Positions 24,742-32,649 of a DNA stretch of 64,000 bases are shown piece after piece. The position numbers and the translations under genes were made by a program. Location of the stretch: assembly GCA_020248985.1 (NCBI GenBank), contig JADCGL010000013.1:62001-126000 (forward strand). Reading direction: 5' to 3'. Below the pieces are notes generated by a model, which was given only the letters and a program-made list of their open reading frames with translations, was not told where the DNA came from and searched no databases. How positions within the stretch are numbered: position 1 is the stretch's first letter; each line of letters opens with the position of its first letter. The stretch is from Telmatospirillum sp. GTDB lineage: Bacteria; Pseudomonadota; Alphaproteobacteria; CACIAM-22H2.

Positions 24742-25989
24742 TCAATCCCGGTTCGACGCGCCGGCCGTTTCGTAGAGCGGTCGGCCGCGCTCGAAACGCG
24801 CCAACGCAAAGGCTTCGATCGCCGCACTTGGCGCATCGGTCGCGACGAGATCGGCGAACGCGGCTCCGCCGGCGGGAATCGCCTTGAAGCCGCCCGAGCC
24901 CCATCCGACATTGAGATAGAGCCCTTCGACAGGCGATTTCGACACGATGGGCGAGGTATCGTGGCACAGATCGATCGCACCCGCCCACTGGCGCAGCAAG
25001 CCGACGCGACTCAACACCGGAAACAACTCGACCAGATTCGACACGACGCGCTCGAGCACGGCGAACTCGCCGCGTTGCACGTAGGAAGGAACAGGGTCCG
25101 AGCCGCCACCGATCACCAATTCGCCCTTGTCGGACTGGCTCAGATAGACGGCGCCCGGGCAATTGACGATGCAGGACAGCATCGGCTTCAACGGTGCCGA
25201 TACAAAAGCCTGCAGTGGAACGGTCTCGATCGGAAGACGCACATCGGCGGTTTGCGCCAGGACGCTCGCGTGGGCCGAAACGGCCAACGCCACTTTTGGC
25301 ACCGCAACGAAGCCTTGGGTCGTCTCGATGCCCGCCACGCGCCCGCCCTGGCGCCGGATGGCGGTCACTTCGCAGTTCTGCACGATGTCGATGCCCAGCG
25401 CGTCGGCCGCGCGCGCATAGCCCCAGGCGACGGCGTCGTGGCGCGCGACGCCGGCCGTCGGATGCCAGGTCGCGGCAAGGATCGGCAGGCGCTTGGGCCC
25501 GTCGAGATCCAAGATAGGGACATGCGCTTGGGCCTCGCGAGGGGTCAGGATGTCGAACGGCACGCCTGCCAAGTGCAGGATCGACTGGCGGCGTTTGACG
25601 TCGCGCAGCTTGGCCCACGTCTGGATGAGGTCGATCTGGCCACGTTCCGAGAACATAGCATTGAAGCCGAGTTCGCCCGACATCTCGCGCCACATGCGCA
25701 GGCCTTCCGCATGCAGACGGATCGACGGCTCGCGCAAATAATTGGCTCGGATCGTCACGGTATTGCGCCCGGTATTGCCGCCGCCGATCCAGCCCTTGTC
25801 GACGACCAGGATGTTGCGTAGGCCATGGCGGCGCGCGAGGTAATAGGCCGTCGCCAGCCCGTGCCCGCCGGCTCCGACAATGGCGATGTCGTAGCTGCCG
25901 CAAAGAGCTGGGCTGCGCCAGGCGCGCGGCCAGTTGCGATGGCCGGAGAGCGCGTTGCGCGCCAAAGCGAAGATCGAATAGGCGGACAT
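24742..25989 (-). CDS. soxB: Sarcosine oxidase, beta subunit
   Basis: A 415-residue catalytic flavoprotein that carries FAD and covalent FMN and oxidises the N-methyl amine. The Rossmann segment is YDIAIVGAGGHGLATAYYLA, followed by GWIGGGNTGRNTVTIRANYL. The RHDAVAWGYARAADALG stretch contains the region of the flavin-linked His, and GLYLNVGWGSGGFKAIPAGG is the C-terminal substrate loop. ATG 25989 matches the usual N-terminus (MSAYSIFALARNAL). It is preceded by an AhpD-like gene 5 nt upstream, so the sox genes are part of a longer operon. Confidence 0.93.
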   Translation of the reverse strand: MSAYSIFALARNALSGHRNWPRAWRSPALCGSYDIAIVGAGGHGLATAYYLARRHGLRNILVVDKGWIGGGNTGRNTVTIRANYLREPSIRLHAEGLRMWREMSGELGFNAMFSERGQIDLIQTWAKLRDVKRRQSILHLAGVPFDILTPREAQAHVPILDLDGPKRLPILAATWHPTAGVARHDAVAWGYARAADALGIDIVQNCEVTAIRRQGGRVAGIETTQGFVAVPKVALAVSAHASVLAQTADVRLPIETVPLQAFVSAPLKPMLSCIVNCPGAVYLSQSDKGELVIGGGSDPVPSYVQRGEFAVLERVVSNLVELFPVLSRVGLLRQWAGAIDLCHDTSPIVSKSPVEGLYLNVGWGSGGFKAIPAGGAAFADLVATDAPSAAIEAFALARFERGRPLYETAGASNRD

Positions 25990-25994
25990 GTCGT

Positions 25995-26603
25995 TCAGAC
26001 ATGCTCCCAATCGTCGAGCTTGTCTGTATTGGGCGGCGAGAAGCCGAGCAGATCGCCTGCCGTCGTGACGCCGAGGCCGTTGAGCAACCGATTGGAATAG
26101 TTGAAATAGGCGCAGACTTGGTTCGCCTCGAAAATCTCGGCGTCGCTTGCGCCTGAGCTGCGCACCGCAAGTACGTCGCTTTCGGCCATACGCTGCGGCT
26201 CCAGTGTCAGCTTGAGCACGTAGCGTAGAAGTTCAAGCTCTTTGCCGTCGAAGATTTCCTCCGGTTTGCGCCCGGCGAGCGCGGCGTAGATTTTTTTGGC
26301 GCGTTCTTCGTCTTTGAGGAGGCGCGTCAAGCCCGCGAAATGGTGGGCGACGGAATAGTCGCAGCGGTTTGCGAGGCTCGTGTAGATGCCAAGGCATTCC
26401 AGGAACCAAACCGGCAAGGAATTGCCCGAATGGTGCAGCACGCTTTTATAGAGCGCACTGTGTCCTTCCATCGTATGCGGGCGCAGCGAATGGATCTTCA
26501 TCACGTTGTCGATCGCGCCGCCCGGTCCTTTGACGCGGTCGTAGAGCTCGCGCAGATAGCCGGAAGATTCGTCGTACTGTAGCATCTGGATCCAGGCGGT
26601 CAT
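25995..26603 (-). CDS. AhpD-like/carboxymuconolactone-decarboxylase-fold protein with CxxS in place of CxxC
   Basis: A 202-residue all-helical protein of the peroxidase-related (AhpD) superfamily. The family redox motif would be CxxCxxxH; here it reads C81-D-Y-S84-V-A-H-H88, so the second Cys is replaced by Ser. The N-terminal MIQMLQYDESSGYLRELYD-like helices and the HSLRPHTMEGHSALYKSVLH helix are typical. It lies directly before soxB and after the DadA-like gene. As both flanking enzymes can make H2O2 or reactive imines, a protective or accessory role is plausible. A peroxidase activity is not proven by the motif. Confidence 0.75.
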   Translation of the reverse strand: MTAWIQMLQYDESSGYLRELYDRVKGPGGAIDNVMKIHSLRPHTMEGHSALYKSVLHHSGNSLPVWFLECLGIYTSLANRCDYSVAHHFAGLTRLLKDEERAKKIYAALAGRKPEEIFDGKELELLRYVLKLTLEPQRMAESDVLAVRSSGASDAEIFEANQVCAYFNYSNRLLNGLGVTTAGDLLGFSPPNTDKLDDWEHV

Positions 26604-26639
26604 CTAGGCGTCTCCTTGATGATTCTGTCGATGGGGCGA

Positions 26640-27884
26640 TCATGCGTAGCGCAACGGCGAATACGGTGAAAGATCGATCTGCAGTGCTCTCCCCGCAATC
26701 AGTTCGGCAACGATGCTGGCGGTTTTTGCGGCGAGCGTCACACCCAGATGGGCGTGCCCGAATGCAAAGATGGCGCGCGGCGTTGCCGGTGCGACTCCGA
26801 GCACGGGGAGCCCGTCGGGCAGTGATGGCCGGAACCCCATCCACAAGCTGGCGTCGCTAGCGTCGAGTGCCGGCATCAGACGTTTGGCGTTCGATATTAG
26901 CTGTTCCGCGCGCCGGTAGTCGGGCGGCAGATCGAGTCCGGCGAATTCGACCGTGCCCGCAAGCCGAAGCCCGCCGGCCATCGATGTGACCGCGTATTTG
27001 CCTTCGCCGTCGATCAACTGGGCGGGAAGTTCGAGGCCGGGTTGTGGCAGCGTCGCGTGGTAGCCGCGCTCCACATCGAGCGGCAGTTTGGCGCCGAGCG
27101 CCGTTGCAAAAGGCTTCGAATGGGCGCCGGCCGCGAGCACGAACTTGTCGCACTGCCAATCGCCATCTCCCGTTCCGAACGCGACGCCGTTCGCTGCCGG
27201 CGCGATGCGGTCGATGCGCTTGCGTACGATGCGCCCTCCTTTTGCTTCGAAGGAAGCGGCAAGGCCGTCGCACAGCGCCCCCGGATCGGCGACATGTCCG
27301 GCATCGGGTGCATAGACGCCGAAGCGATACTCGGGGGCGAGCATCGGCGCAAAATCTTGCAGCCAAGCCTGATCGACTTCTTCGAGGCGCACGCCGCGCC
27401 TCCGACGCAGTGCGTGCGCCGGTTCGGCACCGTCGCGGCTCGTTTGCTTGGCATAGACGTAGAGCAGACCCTGGCGGCGCAGTAGATGCGCCAACCCCGC
27501 ATGCGCGGCAAACTCGGCCCACACCTCGCATGCATCGAGCGTGAGCGCTGCAAGTGCTTTGGAAATCGCCTCGACCCGATGTGGGCGGGCTGCCAATGCA
27601 AAATGCCATAGCCAGGGCAGCAACTGCGGCAAATAGGCCGGCCGGATCGTCAAAGGCGATGCGCTGTCAAGAAGCATGCGCGGCAAGGCGCGCAAAGTAG
27701 CGGGCATCGCGACAGGGGCAACCCAGCCCGGCGTGATGCCGCCAGCATTGCCGAACGAAGCGCCGCGGCCAGGCGACGGATCGAACAGCGCCACCTCGCG
27801 CCCAGCGTCGGCCAGCGCAAACGCGCACGCAAGCCCGACCACGCCGCCTCCCAGGATCGCGATTTCCACACGCGAAACGCTCAT
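26640..27884 (-). CDS. FAD-dependent amino acid oxidoreductase, DadA-like
   Basis: A 414-residue FAD enzyme of the D-amino-acid dehydrogenase/glycine oxidase fold. The FAD-binding segment is AILGGGVVGLACAFALADAG, GNAGGITPGWVAPVAMP is typical of DadA, and the C-terminal FAFGHAHLGVTLAAKTAS closes the FAD site. It should oxidise a D- or N-substituted amino acid. Its ATG overlaps the upstream permease stop (ATGA). In this operon it may handle an N-alkyl or D-amino acid that feeds sarcosine or a related amine to SoxBDAG. The substrate is inferred only from context. Confidence 0.87.
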   Translation of the reverse strand: MSVSRVEIAILGGGVVGLACAFALADAGREVALFDPSPGRGASFGNAGGITPGWVAPVAMPATLRALPRMLLDSASPLTIRPAYLPQLLPWLWHFALAARPHRVEAISKALAALTLDACEVWAEFAAHAGLAHLLRRQGLLYVYAKQTSRDGAEPAHALRRRRGVRLEEVDQAWLQDFAPMLAPEYRFGVYAPDAGHVADPGALCDGLAASFEAKGGRIVRKRIDRIAPAANGVAFGTGDGDWQCDKFVLAAGAHSKPFATALGAKLPLDVERGYHATLPQPGLELPAQLIDGEGKYAVTSMAGGLRLAGTVEFAGLDLPPDYRRAEQLISNAKRLMPALDASDASLWMGFRPSLPDGLPVLGVAPATPRAIFAFGHAHLGVTLAAKTASIVAELIAGRALQIDLSPYSPLRYA

Positions 27885-28795
27885 TTGAAACGACCCAAGC
27901 GCCGTTCAAGCCGCGCAAACATCAGCGACAGCGACCAGCACATCAGGAAATAAAGAAACGCTACCACGATCCACACTTCGAAGATTCTTGTCGTCGTTGC
28001 CGCCACCTCGTTGCCGAGGAATGTGAGATCCTGGATCGAGATCAGCGATACAATCGAGGAGTCTTTGACGAGCGAGATGAACTGGCCTGCCAGCGGCGGC
28101 ACGGTGCGTTGGATCGCCTGCGGCAGGATGACGAGCCGCAGGATGCGTCCGCGTCCGAGGCCCATCGACTTGGCAGCTTCCCATTGCCCCTTGTCGATCG
28201 ACTGGATGCCGCCGCGCACGATTTCGGCGACGTAAGCCCCTTCGAACAGCGCGAGGCACACGACGGCCGAGACGAGGGCAGGCAGGAATTGCGGCGGCCC
28301 GAGCAGCAGTTCGATCGTGGCGCGCGTCTGGGGCGAGGCGCCGCGCACCCACGTGTCCAGCCCGAACGCCGGCACGAGCTGGCTCGTCAAGAAGAAGTAA
28401 ACCACGAAGATGAAGACGAGCGGCGGCACGTTGCGGATCGCTTCGACGTAGCTGCGCGCCACGAGGCGCAACAAAAGAGACTGCGACACGCGCGCCATGC
28501 CCATTGCGCCGCCGATCGCGGCGGCGAGCAGGGCGGCCCATACGCTGATGCGCACAGTGGTCCACAGGCCTATGAGGATGAGATTGGGGACCCAGGAATC
28601 CTGCGCTGCGTCGTAGCGCACGATGAAATTCCAGACCGGCGCCCAGTTCCAATTGTAGTGGAGCACGGTCTGTGCCCGCCAGCCCACATAGATGCAAGCT
28701 GCCGCAACGCACAGCACGATCGTCAGATCGAGAGGGCCCAGCCGCCGCCGGTGCGCGACCGGCGGCGGCAAGCTTTCTTGCAGGGCCCGACTCAC
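27881..28795 (-). CDS. Amino-acid-type ABC transporter permease
   Basis: An inner-membrane permease of about 304 residues, HisMQ class. Landmarks are YVEAIRNVPPLVFIFVVYFF and the docking loop GQWEAAKSMGLGRGRILRLV. The start is GTG 28795, which overlaps the binding-protein stop as GTGA; ATG 28816 would add seven residues. The other permease of this importer lies on the far side of the binding-protein gene. A long periplasmic loop between early membrane spans is typical of the AapQ/M-like branch. No ATPase gene is present in the operon. Confidence 0.88.
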   Translation of the reverse strand: MSRALQESLPPPVAHRRRLGPLDLTIVLCVAAACIYVGWRAQTVLHYNWNWAPVWNFIVRYDAAQDSWVPNLILIGLWTTVRISVWAALLAAAIGGAMGMARVSQSLLLRLVARSYVEAIRNVPPLVFIFVVYFFLTSQLVPAFGLDTWVRGASPQTRATIELLLGPPQFLPALVSAVVCLALFEGAYVAEIVRGGIQSIDKGQWEAAKSMGLGRGRILRLVILPQAIQRTVPPLAGQFISLVKDSSIVSLISIQDLTFLGNEVAATTTRIFEVWIVVAFLYFLMCWSLSLMFARLERRLGRFK

Positions 28796-29625
28796 TGCGC
28801 CTGCTGGTCGCGCCATTCGCGACCCTTGAACCAGTAGGCTTGGCGCTCGGCAAGCCAGCCGTCGAGCTGGCGGCTCTGGATCCAGTTGTTGAGGAAGTTC
28901 AGCGAATCCGGATCGCCCTTGCGCACCGCCATCGCGTCAGCTTGGCGAACGAGCGGCTCGGCAAACGGCTGGAAAAGCGTGTCGGGATTGTCGAGGGCCG
29001 CGAAGACGGGGCGCGGCACAGTGCCGATCATCCCATGCGCGCGTCCGTTGGTCACTTCGAGCAGCGCTTGCGCGTCGTCGTCGAATTGGCGCAGCGTCGC
29101 CTTGGGAAACAGGCGCTGTGCCGCGGCCGCCGCCGACGATCCGCGTCGCGTCACGAGCGTGACGTTTGGCTTGTCGAAATCCGCGATTGTCGAGAACCCG
29201 TTGGCCAGGCGCTTGTTGGCCACCACGTCCACGCCGGTCGCCGAATAGGGGGCCGTGAAATTGACCGTGAGATTGCGTGCGGGCGTGATCGTCATGCCGC
29301 CGATGATGAAGTCGAACTGGCCTGCGATCAGCGCCGGAATGATGCCATCCCACGCGGTCGGCACGAACTCCGCGCGAACGCCCATGTCTTCGGCGAGCTT
29401 CTTGGCGACGTCGATCTCGTAGCCAATCAGCTCGCCTGCCTTGTTGCGGAACGCCCACGGCACGAAGGTGGCCATGCCGACGCGCAAGGAGCCGCGCTTT
29501 TTTATGTCCTCGATGGCGCTGCTCTGCGACAGCGCCTGGCGTGCGTCCTGGGCTTGGGCCGCGAGCGGCGTCAAAAGAGCGACGGCTGCCGCTGCCGCGA
29601 ATGCAAGTTTTCTGAAGTTCAACAT
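28792..29625 (-). CDS. Amino-acid-type ABC substrate-binding protein (family 3)
   Basis: A 277-residue periplasmic binding protein. The signal peptide is residues 1-25 (MLNFRKLAFAAAAAVALL, cleavage at AAQAQ). The core has IKKRGSLRVGMATFVPWAF, ELIGYEIDVAKKLAEDMGV and GQFDFIIGGMTITPARNLTV, with the amino-acid-binding Arg in the last motif. It is placed between two permease genes, the first ending 51 nt upstream. The ligand would be an amino acid, here most likely the substrate of the DadA-like or sarcosine oxidase enzymes downstream (inference). Confidence 0.9.
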   Translation of the reverse strand: MLNFRKLAFAAAAAVALLTPLAAQAQDARQALSQSSAIEDIKKRGSLRVGMATFVPWAFRNKAGELIGYEIDVAKKLAEDMGVRAEFVPTAWDGIIPALIAGQFDFIIGGMTITPARNLTVNFTAPYSATGVDVVANKRLANGFSTIADFDKPNVTLVTRRGSSAAAAAQRLFPKATLRQFDDDAQALLEVTNGRAHGMIGTVPRPVFAALDNPDTLFQPFAEPLVRQADAMAVRKGDPDSLNFLNNWIQSRQLDGWLAERQAYWFKGREWRDQQAQ

Positions 29626-29675
29626 AGTGCCTCCTGTTTAGATGGTTCGTTTTCTGGAGCCTCGGAAATGCGAAT

Positions 29676-30500
29676 TCAGGCTTTCGTGCGCCGCTCTATC
29701 TGCGAAACGCCGAACGACATGGCGCCGGTGACGACAAGATAGATCGCCGCCACCGTGAGCCAGATTTCGAAGGTAAGGAACGTGTCGGCTATTACGTTGC
29801 GGCCTTCATTGGTGAGATCGAAGACTGCGATCACGCTGACGATGGATGAGTGTTTGACGAGCGACACTGAGAGACCGGTGAGCGGTGGCAGCACGAGGCG
29901 CAGCGCCTGCGGCAGCACGACGAGGCGATAGAGGGCGGCCTTCGAAAGGCCCAGACTGCGGCCGGCCTCCCATTGCCCTCTGGGCACGGCTTCAATGCCG
30001 GCGCGGAAAATTTCCGCCGCGAATGCGCCTTCGAAAACCGCGAGGCATAGAATGCCGGTCCAATGGCGGTCGATCCCCAGGATCGGCGCCAGCACGAAAT
30101 AGAAAAGATAGAGCTGAACCAGCAGCGGCGTATTGCGGATAACCTCGACATAGATGCGCACGAGCCATTCGCCGGCCAACGAATTCGACCGGCGCAGGAT
30201 TGCGGCAAACAGCCCGATCGCGATGGTCAGCGCCAACGCCCAAGCACTGATCTCAAGCGTGACGAGCAGTCCCTTGGCGAGCGGGCCCAGATAGATTTCG
30301 CCATCGATCTCGCGATAGAGGAAGCGGGGAACCCGATACCATTGCCAATTATACCCCATGCTGCCGGCACCCTTGACCGTGGCCCAGATCAAGAAGGCGG
30401 CAAACAGCACGAACTGCACGGAATCCGACAGGCGCCGCCACGCAAACGGTGCTGTGGGTGCGCGCATGTCTGGAGCGGAAGATGTGCTCGTGCCGCTCAT
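29676..30500 (-). CDS. Amino-acid-type ABC transporter permease, first gene of the sox-linked operon
   Basis: A 274-residue HisMQ-type inner-membrane permease. It contains YVEVIRNTPLLVQLYLFYFV and the docking loop GQWEAGRSLGLSKAALYRLV. ATG 30500 was chosen because the 34 extra upstream residues are not permease-like. It is the first gene of a leftward operon that continues with the binding protein, second permease, DadA-like, AhpD-like and soxBDAG. The promoter should lie in 30501-30810. It pairs with the permease at 27881-28795. The importer's ATPase must come from elsewhere. Confidence 0.88.
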   Translation of the reverse strand: MSGTSTSSAPDMRAPTAPFAWRRLSDSVQFVLFAAFLIWATVKGAGSMGYNWQWYRVPRFLYREIDGEIYLGPLAKGLLVTLEISAWALALTIAIGLFAAILRRSNSLAGEWLVRIYVEVIRNTPLLVQLYLFYFVLAPILGIDRHWTGILCLAVFEGAFAAEIFRAGIEAVPRGQWEAGRSLGLSKAALYRLVVLPQALRLVLPPLTGLSVSLVKHSSIVSVIAVFDLTNEGRNVIADTFLTFEIWLTVAAIYLVVTGAMSFGVSQIERRTKA

Positions 30501-30810
30501 GCCTGTTGGGTTCCGTTCTTTGCGCGTCTCATGCGGCTTTGTCGCAAAATCCAGCCATTTCCCAGCAATAATCCTGCCATATCCGGGTTCAGGAGGGGGC
30601 AAAAGAATGTCGTGCCGCCACCAAGCTCCGTTATGTGTCGTTCAAGCTCTGTTATGTGTCGTTGATCTTTGCAAGCTGGGGGAATGTGCCGCGCGCCATC
30701 GTCTCGCAGGGCTGGAGTTCTGCCGCCGAGGCCACCAATGAAGCCCGTCAGATCGACAGTCAGGCGGCTCCTGCTTTGATGGGGCACTATGTCCCTGATG
30801 AATTCTGCGT
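30501..30810. other. Intergenic region upstream of the sox-linked operon, with a tandem repeat
   Basis: This 310-nt gap separates the end of the ABC-F gene (right) from the start of the permease operon (left), both leftward. Short frames in it have no recognisable product. It contains a 21-bp direct repeat (30623-30664) and may be the scar of a mobile element. It must also carry the promoter of the operon, but no -35/-10 pair is clear. Confidence 0.5.
30623..30664 (+). repeat. Two adjacent 21-bp direct repeats, possible insertion-sequence end remnant
   Basis: Copy 1 is 30623-30643 and copy 2 is 30644-30664. Both start AAGCTC, share GTTATGTGTCGTT, and differ at two positions. Head-to-tail short repeats of this kind occur at the ends of IS21-like elements, where the transposase binds. 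No transposase frame is present between here and the ABC-F gene, so at most it is a remnant. Confidence 0.4.
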
Positions 30811-32430
30811 TTAATGATGCAGGCCGGGTGCTTCCTGGCCGGTGCGGGTTACGTATTCGGTGTAGCCGCCGTCGTAGCGGTGGATGCCCTCGGGCGTGAG
30901 TTCGAGTACGCGATTGGAAAGCGCCGCGAGGAAGCGCCGGTCGTGCGAGACGAACAGCATCGTCCCCTCGTAGTCCGACAGGGCGGCGATCAGCATCTCC
31001 TTGGTCGCCATGTCGAGATGGTTTGTCGGTTCGTCGAGCACGAGGAAGTTTGGTGGATCGTAGAGCATCTGCGCCATGACCAGCCTGGCCTTCTCGCCGC
31101 CCGACAGAACGCGGCATTTCTTTTCGACCTCGTCGCCCGAAAAGCCGAAGCAACCCGCCAGCGTCCGCAACGAGCCTTGGCCGGCGCGCGGGAAAGCGTC
31201 TTCCAGCGATTCGAAGACCGTGCGATCGCCATCGAGAAGGTCCATCGCGTGCTGGGCAAAATAACCGATCTTTACGCTGCCGCCGAGAGCCACGCTACCG
31301 ACATCGGGCTTCGTAGCGCCCGCAACCAGCTTCAGCAGCGTCGACTTTCCAGCTCCGTTGACGCCGAGCACACAGCAGCGCTCGCGCTGGCGGATCGTAT
31401 GGTCGAGCGCTACGTAGATGATCCGCTCGCCGTAGCGCTTGTGGACGTTTCGCAAGACGACGACGTCGTCGCCTGAGCGCGGTGCTTGCATGAATTCGAA
31501 TGCAATCGTCTGACGGCGCTTTGGCGGCTCGACGCGGTCGATTTTCTCCAGCTTCTTCACGCGACTCTGCACTTGGGCGGCATGCGAGGCGCGCGCCTTG
31601 AATCGTTCGATGAATTTGATCTCTTTGGCGAGCATCGCCTGCTGGCGCTCGAATTGCGCTTGCTGCTGCTTTTCGTTCTGCGCGCGCTGCATTTCGTAGA
31701 ACTCATAGTTGCCCGAGTAGGTCGTCAACGTGCCGCCGTCGATCTCGACCACCTTGTCGACAATGCGATTCATGAATTCGCGGTCATGCGAGGTGAGCAT
31801 CAAGGCGCCGTCATAGCCCTTGAGAAACGCTTCGAGCCAGATAAGGCTCTCGAGATCGAGATGGTTGCTCGGTTCATCGAGCAGCATCACGTCGGGGCGC
31901 ATCAGCAAGATGCGGGCGAGTGCAACGCGCATTTTCCAACCGCCCGACAGCGCGCCGACGTCGCCGTCCATCATCTCTTGGCTAAAGCTGAGACCGGCCA
32001 GCGTCTCGCGTGCCCGGCTCTCCAGCGCGTAACCGCCTAGCTCTTCGAAGCGCGCCTGCACTTCACCGAAACGTTCGAGAACCTGCTCGAAATCCTCCGC
32101 GTCGGGATCCGCCATGCGGGCCTCAAGCGCTTTGAGCTCGGAAGCCACGGCACTCACAGCACCGGCCCCGTCCATCACCTCGGCAACGGCACTGCGGCCG
32201 GACATTTCTCCTACATCCTGGCTGAAATAGCCGATCGAAATGCCGCGGTCGGTCGAGACCTGCCCTTCGTCCGGCTGCTCGCGTCCGGCGATCATCCGGA
32301 ATATGGTTGTCTTGCCGGCGCCGTTGGGGCCCACGAGACCGACCTTTTCGCCCTTGAGGAGGGCCGCCGACGCTTCGATGAAGAGAAGCTGTTGGCCGTT
32401 CTGCTTGCTGATGTTATCGAGACGAATCAT
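30811..32430 (-). CDS. ABC-F family ATPase (translation/ribosome-associated type)
   Basis: A 539-residue soluble protein with two ABC domains and no membrane segments. Walker A motifs are GPNGAGKTT (N-domain) and GVNGAGKST (C-domain). Signatures are LSGGWKMRVALARI and LSGGEKARLVMAQM, with Walker B sites MLLDEPSNHLD and LVLDEPTNHLD. A charged, helical linker with many Gln/Lys (about residues 240-320) is the ABC-F interdomain region. It looks closest to YbiT-like members. ABC-F proteins act on ribosomes rather than in transport. It stands apart from the flanking catabolic operons and is a housekeeping-type gene. Confidence 0.93.
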   Translation of the reverse strand: MIRLDNISKQNGQQLLFIEASAALLKGEKVGLVGPNGAGKTTIFRMIAGREQPDEGQVSTDRGISIGYFSQDVGEMSGRSAVAEVMDGAGAVSAVASELKALEARMADPDAEDFEQVLERFGEVQARFEELGGYALESRARETLAGLSFSQEMMDGDVGALSGGWKMRVALARILLMRPDVMLLDEPSNHLDLESLIWLEAFLKGYDGALMLTSHDREFMNRIVDKVVEIDGGTLTTYSGNYEFYEMQRAQNEKQQQAQFERQQAMLAKEIKFIERFKARASHAAQVQSRVKKLEKIDRVEPPKRRQTIAFEFMQAPRSGDDVVVLRNVHKRYGERIIYVALDHTIRQRERCCVLGVNGAGKSTLLKLVAGATKPDVGSVALGGSVKIGYFAQHAMDLLDGDRTVFESLEDAFPRAGQGSLRTLAGCFGFSGDEVEKKCRVLSGGEKARLVMAQMLYDPPNFLVLDEPTNHLDMATKEMLIAALSDYEGTMLFVSHDRRFLAALSNRVLELTPEGIHRYDGGYTEYVTRTGQEAPGLHH

Positions 32431-32649
32431 ATGTTCCTGCGTTCCAAGGCGGGGACCTTAGACAGCAGAGCCGGTACCCGTCCATGGATTTTGCGCGGCC
32501 AGACGGGGCGCTGCAGACAAATCGAACTTTTGGGACTTTGGGTGTGAGGTATCGTCTCGCGGGCTTCGATTCCGGTCGCTGCGAAACGGTGGACTTGCGC
32601 TGTCAGGTCGGCCATCGATCTGGCATTAGCGCTTGCGTTCTTTGTTTGG

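Noticed and set aside
30811-32430. ABC transporter ATPase for the adjacent importer without one
   Set aside because: It has two ABC domains with an ABC-F linker and no transport-type features, so it is not the missing ATPase.
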